Origin: Amycolatopsis regifaucium
GTDB taxonomy: Bacteria; Actinomycetota; Actinomycetes; Mycobacteriales; Pseudonocardiaceae
Direction: 5' to 3'
DNA length: 37,482 nucleotides
Assembly (NCBI RefSeq): GCF_001613935.1
Contig: NZ_LQCI01000019.1
Coordinates: forward strand, 1-37,482
The notes beneath the pieces were generated by a model that had not been told where the DNA came from, ran no database searches, and saw only the letters and a program-made list of their open reading frames with translations. The position numbers and the translations under genes are program-made. Below, in pieces: positions 31,472-37,482 of the stretch. How positions within the stretch are numbered: the stretch's first letter is position 1; the number at the start of each line of letters is the position of its first letter.

Positions 31472-32124
31472 TGACCGAACTTTCCCTACCCGCCAAGGCA
31501 TATCTGCTCGCTTGCGACGTCATCCACGACAGCTTGCGGGACCGGCGCCGCGCGAGCCTGTTGATCCGTGGTGCCGCCATGACCGACCTGGTGCTGCGTG
31601 GCCGGGCCACCGACACGGATGGCCGGGTCACGTTGTCCGGCGCGGGGCCGACCGGCGATCTCGTCCTCGACGAGCTGCTCGCCGAAATCGCGGGGGAGCG
31701 GCCGCGCAAGTGGAAATGGTGGGTGCGCAAGGACGCGCGCGGCACCTTGGAGGCGCTGGAATCCCAGCTCGACGCGGCAGGCGTGCTCGAACTGCGGACG
31801 GGGCGGATTCTGGGCCTGTTCCCGTCGCGGCGGCCGACCGTGCGTGATCCCGCCGTCGTCGACCGGCTTCGCGCACGGGTCGACCAGGCGTTGCGCGGAC
31901 CGTCGCCGGTGTCCGAAGTGGACGCGGGCGACGCCGCGCTCACCGCGCTGGCGGCCGCGGTCGAACTCCGGCAGGTGATCCCCGGCCGGGACAGGCGCCG
32001 GTACAAGGAGCGGATCGAGGGGCTGGCGGAGCGGGGCGGGGACGCGGTTCCCGCGCTGCGAAAGCTGTTCCGTGAGCTGCGCGCGGTGCGGGCGTCGGCG
32101 GCGGCCTCATCCGGCGGAAGCTGA
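31471..32124 (+). CDS. GPP34 (GOLPH3/Vps74-like) family protein
   Basis: The 217-residue protein is a bacterial GPP34-family member: it opens LSLPAKAYLLACD, has the LLIRGAAMTDLVLRGR segment, the lipid-pocket-type KWKWWVRKD, and the long helices VVDRLRARVDQALRG and LTALAAAVELRQVIPG. In eukaryotes GOLPH3/Vps74 binds PI4P and glycosyltransferase tails to keep them in the Golgi. Bacterial versions have unknown roles. ATG overlaps the GT39 stop (TGATG), so the two are made together. The 3' end overlaps the convergent TetR gene by 18 bp. Confidence 0.88.
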   Translation: MTELSLPAKAYLLACDVIHDSLRDRRRASLLIRGAAMTDLVLRGRATDTDGRVTLSGAGPTGDLVLDELLAEIAGERPRKWKWWVRKDARGTLEALESQLDAAGVLELRTGRILGLFPSRRPTVRDPAVVDRLRARVDQALRGPSPVSEVDAGDAALTALAAAVELRQVIPGRDRRRYKERIEGLAERGGDAVPALRKLFRELRAVRASAAASSGGS

Positions 32125-32733
32125 ACCAGCACCGAAAAGCCGGTCGAGGTGGTAGTCCACAGTGGACACCACCTCGTCCGGGGTGCGGTGCTTCATCACG
32201 ATGTTGGTGCCCTGTGAATCGGCGATCGCCCAGAGGATTGCCGCTTCGTGCTCCGGGTCGGCCGACTTGTCGACCTCGCCCGCCTCCTGTCCCTGCCGGA
32301 TCAGCACGGCGAACAGTTCGAACAACTGCGGCACGCCTTCGGTGTACGCGGCCGCGAACGACGGGTCGGAGATCGCGCGGATGAAGAACGCGACGCCCAT
32401 CAGCCAGTCGCCCCGGCTGCGCTCGTCGAGAGGAAGGATCTCGGTCATGATGGCGCGAAGGATGGCCTTGGGTGCCGACGGCAGTTCGCCGGCCGCCAAC
32501 CGGGCCTTCAAGCGCTCTTCGTACACCTGCGAGCGACGTTCGACGGCGAACAGCAGCATCTCGTCCTTGGTCTTGAAATAGTGCTGCACCAGGCCCATCG
32601 ACATGCCCGCCTCCGCCGCGACGTGCCGGAGGCTGACACCTTCGAGGCCGCGTGTGGCCGTCAGCCGCGTCAGCGCCTCGGCGATCTCCGCCCGTCTCGC
32701 GGCGTGATCCACCTGCTTCGGCACGTTCACCAT
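32107..32733 (-). CDS. TetR-family repressor of PH-domain genes
   Basis: The 208-residue protein has a TetR HTH at about 15-60 (EALTRLTATRGLEGVSLRHV, then SMGLVQHYFKTKDEM) and a C-terminal ligand domain typical of the TetR_C group with DGLLM-like loops. It is divergent from two PH-domain membrane protein genes. Two identical palindromic cores lie in the 93-bp gap, which fits repression of both itself and the PH genes. The ATG at 32733 was chosen because GGAA precedes it. An extension to 33369 is a shadow frame. Confidence 0.9.
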   Translation of the reverse strand: MVNVPKQVDHAARRAEIAEALTRLTATRGLEGVSLRHVAAEAGMSMGLVQHYFKTKDEMLLFAVERRSQVYEERLKARLAAGELPSAPKAILRAIMTEILPLDERSRGDWLMGVAFFIRAISDPSFAAAYTEGVPQLFELFAVLIRQGQEAGEVDKSADPEHEAAILWAIADSQGTNIVMKHRTPDEVVSTVDYHLDRLFGAGSASAG

Positions 32734-32754
32734 CCGTTCCGCCGAGGCCGTTTG

Positions 32755-32770
32755 CAATGCGATCGCATTG
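32755..32770. promoter_or_regulatory. Palindromic TetR operator 1
   Basis: CAATGCGATCGCATTG, a perfect 16-base palindrome, 22 bp before the TetR start. Its 12-base core ATGCGATCGCAT recurs 38 bp away at 32795. Confidence 0.75.
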
Positions 32771-32794
32771 CCACTAATGTCCCACATTATTACG

Positions 32795-32806
32795 ATGCGA
32801 TCGCAT
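32795..32806. promoter_or_regulatory. Palindromic TetR operator 2
   Basis: ATGCGATCGCAT, a perfect 12-base palindrome with ATTG to its right as in operator 1. It lies 20 bp before the GTG of the first PH-domain gene. The AT-rich stretch between the two operators (ACATTATTA) is a plausible -10 region. Confidence 0.75.
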
Positions 32807-32826
32807 TGTAAACGATCGTCAGGGGG

Positions 32827-33339
32827 GTGAACTCGGTGGAAGCCGATCGGGGGAAGGTGCGGCTGAGGCCGCCGCGGAACGCGCTGGACCGGCGCGTACT
32901 CGGCTGGTGGAGGTCGCAGGGGACGTTGATCTTCGGAGCGCCGGTGCTGGTCCTGGTGCTGCTCGGGCTGCTCATCCCGCCCGCGCGGACCTGGCTGCTG
33001 ACACCGGCGGCGGTGATCGCGGCGCTGGGCCTGGTGTGGGTGATCGCGATGCCGGTGTGGTGGTTCAAGGTCCACCGCTGGGAGGTCACGGAGACCGCGG
33101 TGTACACGCGCTCGGGGTTCTTCTGGCAGGAGTGGCGCGTCGCGCCGATGTCGCGGATCCAGACCGTGGACACCCTGCGCGGGCCGCTGCAGCAGGTGTT
33201 CAAGCTCGCGACCGTCACGGTCACCACGGCGTCGGCGCGGGGCGCGGTCAAGATCCGCGGGCTCGACCACGAACTGGCGGCGAGCCTGGCGGAGCAGCTC
33301 ACCGAGACGACGCAGGCGACGCCGGGGGACGCGACATGA
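32827..33339 (+). CDS. YdbS-like membrane protein with bacterial PH domain
   Basis: The 170-residue protein has a juxtamembrane basic stretch, two helices (about 35-75) and one bacterial PH (bPH2) domain at about 78-160: KVHRWEVTETAVYTRSGFFW, the strand EWRVAPMSRIQTVDTLRGPL and VTVTTASARGAVKIRGLD. This is the YdbS architecture. YdbS and YdbT of Bacillus are paired membrane proteins linked to resistance against certain antimicrobial compounds. A GTG start is used. The stop overlaps the next ATG by 4 bp. Confidence 0.9.
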   Translation: MNSVEADRGKVRLRPPRNALDRRVLGWWRSQGTLIFGAPVLVLVLLGLLIPPARTWLLTPAAVIAALGLVWVIAMPVWWFKVHRWEVTETAVYTRSGFFWQEWRVAPMSRIQTVDTLRGPLQQVFKLATVTVTTASARGAVKIRGLDHELAASLAEQLTETTQATPGDAT

Positions 33340-34841
33340 CCTCGGGCGAGTTCGAAGGCTGGAGCACACTCGACAAGCGCACGCTCGCCGTCACCGCGCT
33401 GACGATGGCGGGGGTGGCCTTCGGAGCCGCGATCCCCACCATGGCCGCGCTCGTCGGCGGCGGCATGCGGTTCTGGGGCGCACTCGCCTGGGTCGTGGCA
33501 GGCGGGCTGGTGCTCGTCGGCGGCGGCGTGCTGCTCGATCTGCTCTATTGGCAGGCGATGCGGTACCGGGTCACGCCGGAACGGCTGGAGACGGCGTTCA
33601 CGTTGGTGGTCCGGTCGCGGAAATCCCTGCAGCGAGAACGGATCCGCAACGTCGACCTGACGGCCAACCCGCTGCACCGGCTGTTCGGCGTCGCGGTGGT
33701 GACCATCGGCACCGGCTCGCATGAATCGGGCGGCCAGGGCAGGCTCAAACTCAACCCGGTCTCGCGGGCCGAAGCCGACCGGCTGCGCGCGGAACTCCTG
33801 CGCCGGGACGAACTCACGGAGACCGACGAGAACGCGCCGCTCGCCACGCTGGACCCGCGGTGGATCCGCTACGCGCCGATGTCGTTCCTGACCCCGACGC
33901 TGGGGCTCGCCGCGGGTGGCGGTCTCATGCAGATCTCCGAGTGGGCGGGGCTGCGGAAGGGGCTGATCGACTGGGTGATCGCGCTGTTCCGCGGGATCCC
34001 GCTGGTGGTGGCGATCCTGATCCTGCTGGCGATCGCGATGGTCGCCGGCGTGGTCGGCGCGCTGGGCTTGTGGGTCGAGATGTGGTGGAACTACCGGCTC
34101 GACCGCGAATCCGGCGGCACCCTGCGGGTGCGTCGCGGGCTGTTCACCACTCGCTCGATCTCGATCGAAGAACGCCGTCTGCGCGGCATCGACCTCGTCG
34201 AGCCGCTCGGGAACCGGATCTCCGGCGCGGCACGCGTCGACGCGATCGCCACCGGCATGCGGCAGAGCGACGACAAGGACAAGACCGACTACCACACGCT
34301 CCTGCCCGCCGCGCCGGTCGCGACGGCCAACCGGATCGCCGCGGACGTGCTGCGCGAGCCGGTCTCGCCGACCGAAGCCGTCCGGCTCACCGCGCACCCG
34401 CGCGCCGCGCGGGGACGGCTGCTGCGCTGGTGGGCCGGTTCGGTGGTGGCGCTGCTGGCGATCTTCGCGATCCTCGGCTTCCTGCTGACCGACGTCCTGC
34501 TGGTGATCGGCGCCGCGCTCGGCGTGGTGCTGCTGCCGGTGTCGGTGCTGCTGGCGCTGGACGCCTACCGCAACCTCGGGCACGGGATCACCGGTCGCTA
34601 CCTCGTCGGGCGGCACGGGACCGTGCGGCGGAGCACCTTCGCACTGGAACGCGACGGCGTGATCGGCTGGACGGTCAAGCAGTCGGTCTTCCAGCGGCGC
34701 AAGGGATTGCTGACCGTCGTCGCGACCACGGCCGCCGGTGCCGGGGCGTACTCGGTGTACGACGCGGGACAGGAGCAGGGCCTGCTGTTCGCCGAGGAAT
34801 CGGTGCCGGAGCTGCTGACGCCGTTCCTGGAGCGGGCCTGA
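33336..34841 (+). CDS. YdbT-like membrane protein with PH domains
   Basis: The 501-residue partner of the preceding gene has three bPH2-like domains separated by helix pairs. Domain 1 is near 70-130 (RYRVTPERLETAFTLVVRSR, then RERIRNVDLTANPLHRLFGV). Domain 2 is near 250-330 (NYRLDRESGGTLRVRRGLFT, then EERRLRGIDLVEPLGNRISG). Domain 3 is near 410-495 (ERDGVIGWTVKQSVFQRRKG). The order of helices and PH domains is that of Bacillus YdbT. It is translationally coupled (ATGA) to the first gene and shares its control. Confidence 0.9.
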   Translation: MTSGEFEGWSTLDKRTLAVTALTMAGVAFGAAIPTMAALVGGGMRFWGALAWVVAGGLVLVGGGVLLDLLYWQAMRYRVTPERLETAFTLVVRSRKSLQRERIRNVDLTANPLHRLFGVAVVTIGTGSHESGGQGRLKLNPVSRAEADRLRAELLRRDELTETDENAPLATLDPRWIRYAPMSFLTPTLGLAAGGGLMQISEWAGLRKGLIDWVIALFRGIPLVVAILILLAIAMVAGVVGALGLWVEMWWNYRLDRESGGTLRVRRGLFTTRSISIEERRLRGIDLVEPLGNRISGAARVDAIATGMRQSDDKDKTDYHTLLPAAPVATANRIAADVLREPVSPTEAVRLTAHPRAARGRLLRWWAGSVVALLAIFAILGFLLTDVLLVIGAALGVVLLPVSVLLALDAYRNLGHGITGRYLVGRHGTVRRSTFALERDGVIGWTVKQSVFQRRKGLLTVVATTAAGAGAYSVYDAGQEQGLLFAEESVPELLTPFLERA

Positions 34842-34884
34842 CGTTTCGGCCGCCACCGAAGCGTCCGCTGGCTACCGTCAGGAC

Positions 34885-35646
34885 ATGACCGCTTTCGCCG
34901 CACTGCACGTTCCCGGTTCCCCGCTGCTCCTGCCGAACGTCTGGGAATTCGGCGTGGCCGCCTTCCTGGCCGCGCAAGGCTTCCCGGCACTCGGGACGAC
35001 GAGCCTCGGGGTCTCGGCCGCCGAGGGCGAGCCGGACGGCGCACCGTCCTCCAAGGACGCCACCGTCCGGCTGGCGCGGCGCCTGACCGCGCTGGACACG
35101 CTCATCAGCGTCGACGTCGCCGAAGGCTTCAGTGACGACCCGGGCGAAGTGGGAGCGCTCGCCGCGGAACTCGCCGAAGCAGGCGTCGCGGGCATCAACC
35201 TCGAAGACGCCCTGGGCGACCCCGTGCGGCACGCGGCCAAGATCACCGCTGCCAAGGAACGCGCTCCCGGGCTTTTCGTCAACGCGCGCACCGACACCCA
35301 TTGGCTGGGACAGTCCGACACCGAGGCCGCGATCGGCCGCGGTAAGTCCTATGTGGACGCTGGAGCCGACGGCGTGTTCGTGCCCGGTCTCGCCGACCCC
35401 GCCGACGTCGAGCGGCTGGTCGCGGCCGTCGGCGTACCGGTGAACCTGCTGTTGATTCCAGGCCGGGTCACCGTCGCGGGCCTGGCAGGCCTCGGCGTCG
35501 CGCGGATCAGCCTCGGTTCGCTGCCGTATCGGATGGCGCTGGCCGCCGCACTGCGCACGGTGGAGGCCGTCCGCGACGGCGGCGAGCTCCCGCTGGCCCC
35601 GCCGTCGTACGACGAGGTCGCGAGCCTGCTCCCCGAAAACCACTAA
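34885..35646 (+). CDS. PEP mutase/isocitrate lyase family enzyme
   Basis: The 253-residue protein is a TIM-barrel member of the PEP-mutase/isocitrate-lyase superfamily: LLLPNVWEF (15-22), the metal-site ISVDVAEGF with D77 and E80, GINLEDA with E107, and NARTDTHW (133-140). The isocitrate-lyase K-K-C-G-H loop is absent, so isocitrate lyase is excluded; oxaloacetate-decarboxylase- or 2,3-dimethylmalate-lyase-like activity on a small 2-keto or hydroxy acid is possible. It starts after AGGAC. The class V aminotransferase gene follows 11 bp later. Confidence 0.85.
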   Translation: MTAFAALHVPGSPLLLPNVWEFGVAAFLAAQGFPALGTTSLGVSAAEGEPDGAPSSKDATVRLARRLTALDTLISVDVAEGFSDDPGEVGALAAELAEAGVAGINLEDALGDPVRHAAKITAAKERAPGLFVNARTDTHWLGQSDTEAAIGRGKSYVDAGADGVFVPGLADPADVERLVAAVGVPVNLLLIPGRVTVAGLAGLGVARISLGSLPYRMALAAALRTVEAVRDGGELPLAPPSYDEVASLLPENH

Positions 35647-35657
35647 TCTCTCCGGAC

Positions 35658-36677
35658 ATGCAGAGCTTCGGCGCCGAATTCGCCTGCCCGCCCGGCTACC
35701 TGAACACCCCCAGCATCGGCATCCCGCCGTCGCACGCGGCCGACGCGGTGGCGGAAGCGGTCGAGAAGTGGCGGCGCGGCGAGGCCCGCCCGTCGGACTT
35801 CGACGAGCCCGTCGCGCGCACCCGGGCGGGGTTCGGCGCGCTGATCGGGGTCCCGGCGGACCGGGTCGCGATCGGCGCGTCCGTCTCGCAGCTGATCGCG
35901 AACGTGGCGGCCGGGCTGCCCGACGGTGCGAGCGTGCTGGTCGCCGCGAACGATTTCACCAGCGTCACCTTCCCGTTCGCGGCCCAGGCGCATCGCGGGG
36001 TGAAGGTCACCGAAGTCCCGTTGGCCGAACTGACCGAACGCGTCGAAGGGCACGACCTCGTCGCGGTCAGCGTCGTCCAGTCGGCGGACGGCGCCCGGAT
36101 CGACCTCGACAGGCTCCGCGCCGCGGCCGAGGCGGCGGACGCGGCGGTGCTGCTCGACGCCACCCAGGCCGCCGGCTGGCAGCCGCTCGAGCTGGACTGG
36201 GCCGACTGGGTCGTCGCCGCCGGGTACAAATGGCTGCTCGCGCCGCGCGGGGCGGCGTGGCTGGCCGCGCATCCGCGGGCGCTGGAGCGGGCACTGCCGG
36301 TCGCCGCGAACTGGTACGCCGGGGAAGACCGCTGGCACACCGTCTACGGGCTCCCGCTGAGGCTCGCCCAGGGCACCCGCTCGCTCGACCTGTCCCCGGC
36401 CTGGCTCGCGTTCGTCGGCGCCGCCGTCTCGCTGGACTATCTCGGCTCCTTGGACCTCGAAGCCGTCCGCGCGCACTGCGTGGGACTCGCCGACTCGCTC
36501 CTCGAAGCGCTCGGCTCACCCGGTCAGGGGAGCGCGATCGTCTCGCTCGACGCGGCCGCCGACCGGGTGAAGGAAGCCGGCATCGTGGCCGGTACCCGGG
36601 CCGGGCGGCAGCGATTCGGGTTCCATCTCTACAACACCGCTGACGACGTGGAACGGGTGATAAGCACGTTCGGGTGA
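35658..36677 (+). CDS. Class V aminotransferase-fold enzyme
   Basis: The 339-residue protein is a PLP enzyme of the NifS/kynureninase-like class V fold: the PLP loop at IGASVSQLIANVAAG, aspartate D167 in VLLDATQAAGWQPL and the Schiff-base lysine K191 in VVAAGYKWLLAPRG. The active-site cysteine loop of cysteine desulfurases is missing, and the length (339) is below the usual ~400, so it is not IscS/SufS. It may transfer or cleave small amines. It is 11 bp after the PEP-mutase-like gene and likely co-transcribed. Confidence 0.85.
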   Translation: MQSFGAEFACPPGYLNTPSIGIPPSHAADAVAEAVEKWRRGEARPSDFDEPVARTRAGFGALIGVPADRVAIGASVSQLIANVAAGLPDGASVLVAANDFTSVTFPFAAQAHRGVKVTEVPLAELTERVEGHDLVAVSVVQSADGARIDLDRLRAAAEAADAAVLLDATQAAGWQPLELDWADWVVAAGYKWLLAPRGAAWLAAHPRALERALPVAANWYAGEDRWHTVYGLPLRLAQGTRSLDLSPAWLAFVGAAVSLDYLGSLDLEAVRAHCVGLADSLLEALGSPGQGSAIVSLDAAADRVKEAGIVAGTRAGRQRFGFHLYNTADDVERVISTFG

Positions 36678-36711
36678 ACCGCCCGAGGCCGGTGAACTAC
36701 CGTATGACCCC

Positions 36712-37386
36712 GTGGTTGGTGCGCAATTTACCCCGGGAGCGACGGAAACGGCCCGGCTTCAGCCGGTGCGACCGGCAGGGCCGAGTGGGTCCCCGCCCGC
36801 GCCGAAGCCGTCGAGGGACACCAAGGCCCTGGCGCTGAGAGGCGCCGCGCTGGTCGCGATCGCGGTCGTGTCGTCCCTGCTCTGGTGGCTGATCCGGCAC
36901 GAGCCGGAGACGACCCCGGTCGCGGACACGCCGTCGAAGAGCGGCCAGTTCCAGTACACGCTGATCGAGGGCCCGCAGGTCACCTCCGACTGCGTGAGCA
37001 AGTCCTACGGCGACACCAAGGATTTCTTCACCCAGACGCCGTGCACGCGGCTGTCACGGGCGCTGTACACGACCGAGACCGGCGGGCAGAAGGCGCTGGT
37101 TTCGGTCGTCCTGGTCACCATGCCCGGCGAGGTCACCGCGACCCAGCTCAAGGCGCTCACCGACAAGGACGGCACGGGCAACGTGTCCGACCTGGTGCGC
37201 GACGGCACCTTCAAAGACCAAGGAGCCCCGAAGATCTCGGGACAGGACGCCGCTTACGACTCTCACGTCACCGGGCCGGAGGTGGCCATCGTGCTGGCGG
37301 GCTTCTACAACAAGCACAAGGACAAGCCGGTGCTGGAGCGGATCGCGACCGACGCTTTGCGGCTTTCGGGGGACCTGCGGCGCTGA
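36712..37386 (+). CDS. Membrane-anchored exported protein, unknown
   Basis: The 224-residue product has a Pro-rich cytoplasmic N terminus, a single helix (about 44-62) and an extracytoplasmic domain of about 160 residues with two cysteines (SDCVSK and QTPCTR). The sequence reads like actinomycete proteins with a hydrophobic anchor and a soluble beta-rich part; I cannot name the family. It starts with GTG; no strong ribosome site is evident. It ends 23 bp before the hairpin that closes the window. Confidence 0.75.
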   Translation: MVGAQFTPGATETARLQPVRPAGPSGSPPAPKPSRDTKALALRGAALVAIAVVSSLLWWLIRHEPETTPVADTPSKSGQFQYTLIEGPQVTSDCVSKSYGDTKDFFTQTPCTRLSRALYTTETGGQKALVSVVLVTMPGEVTATQLKALTDKDGTGNVSDLVRDGTFKDQGAPKISGQDAAYDSHVTGPEVAIVLAGFYNKHKDKPVLERIATDALRLSGDLRR

Positions 37387-37408
37387 GCCGGATTTTGCCA
37401 AACGCGTG

Positions 37409-37457
37409 AGATGAAAGGCCCCTTCATTGCAAATTTTGCATTGAGCCTTTTTCATCT
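37409..37457. terminator. Imperfect hairpin after last gene
   Basis: AGATGAAAGGCC pairs with GCCTTTTTCATCT (two bulged As), with an inner TGCAAA-T-TTTGCA palindrome. It lies 23 bp past the last stop. The AAAGGCCCCTTCATT core is like hairpins I associate with Amycolatopsis, and it is probably an intrinsic terminator. Confidence 0.6.
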
Positions 37458-37482
37458 TGGTGGTGGGGTGGGCGTGTTGGTG

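Noticed and set aside
32790..34856. 688-codon minus-strand frame opposite the PH-domain genes
   Set aside because: Low-complexity Arg/Gln/His sequence antisense to clear PH-domain genes; a shadow frame.
34885..35646. Isocitrate lyase
   Set aside because: The K-K-C-G-H catalytic loop is absent and the protein is far shorter than isocitrate lyase.

Overview
The window is chromosomal DNA from a high-GC Gram-positive actinomycete, most likely of the Pseudonocardiaceae and plausibly an Amycolatopsis. Reasons are the very high third-position GC, frequent GTG starts, a WhiB protein, an LCP cell-wall ligase, a DprE2-like reductase, a GPP34 protein, bacterial PH-domain proteins, a 13E12-type HNH protein, and long perfect hairpin terminators whose cores resemble ones I associate with Amycolatopsis. 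The genus is an inference. I saw no rRNA, tRNA or CRISPR array.

Layout. 1-3.9 kb is accessory and partly decayed: two tandem paralogous secreted four-cysteine proteins, a third small secreted protein, a frameshifted XRE-type HTH gene next to what looks like the tail of a tyrosine recombinase, a YCII protein, and the shattered end of a DHA2 exporter. 3.9-10.2 kb holds a divergent MFS/CGNR-regulator pair with twin dyads, a GNAT acetyltransferase, a secreted YVTN beta-propeller, a PUA-like protein, a DUF3892 protein and a lipoprotein. 10.3-16.6 kb holds a 395-residue protein with two sigma-factor modules, a divergent WhiB gene, a DHA2 exporter with its TetR regulator and operator, a DprE2-like reductase and an LCP protein.

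16.6-25 kb is one long minus-strand tract. A five-gene acyl-CoA operon (CaiB-type CoA transferase, crotonase, acetoacetate-decarboxylase-like protein, 3-hydroxyacyl-CoA dehydrogenase, acyl-CoA dehydrogenase) lies downstream of a LysR gene that ends in its own terminator. The LysR gene follows a histidine kinase, a response regulator and two small exported proteins, with almost no spacing between them. 25.2-28 kb has an HNH protein with an odd 5' end, short palindromic repeats beside a truncated SRPBCC gene, a TetR gene and an HxlR gene with a clear operator.

28-37.5 kb holds a NarL-type two-component pair, a GT39 membrane glycosyltransferase coupled to a GPP34 protein, a TetR gene sharing twin palindromic operators with a divergent pair of PH-domain membrane proteins, a PEP-mutase/isocitrate-lyase family enzyme, a class V aminotransferase-fold protein and a membrane-anchored exported protein.

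The best candidates for new biology are the double sigma-factor fusion facing WhiB, the GT39-GPP34 coupled pair, and the sensor/LysR/acyl-CoA tract. Functions come from reading translated sequence by eye; no searches were run.
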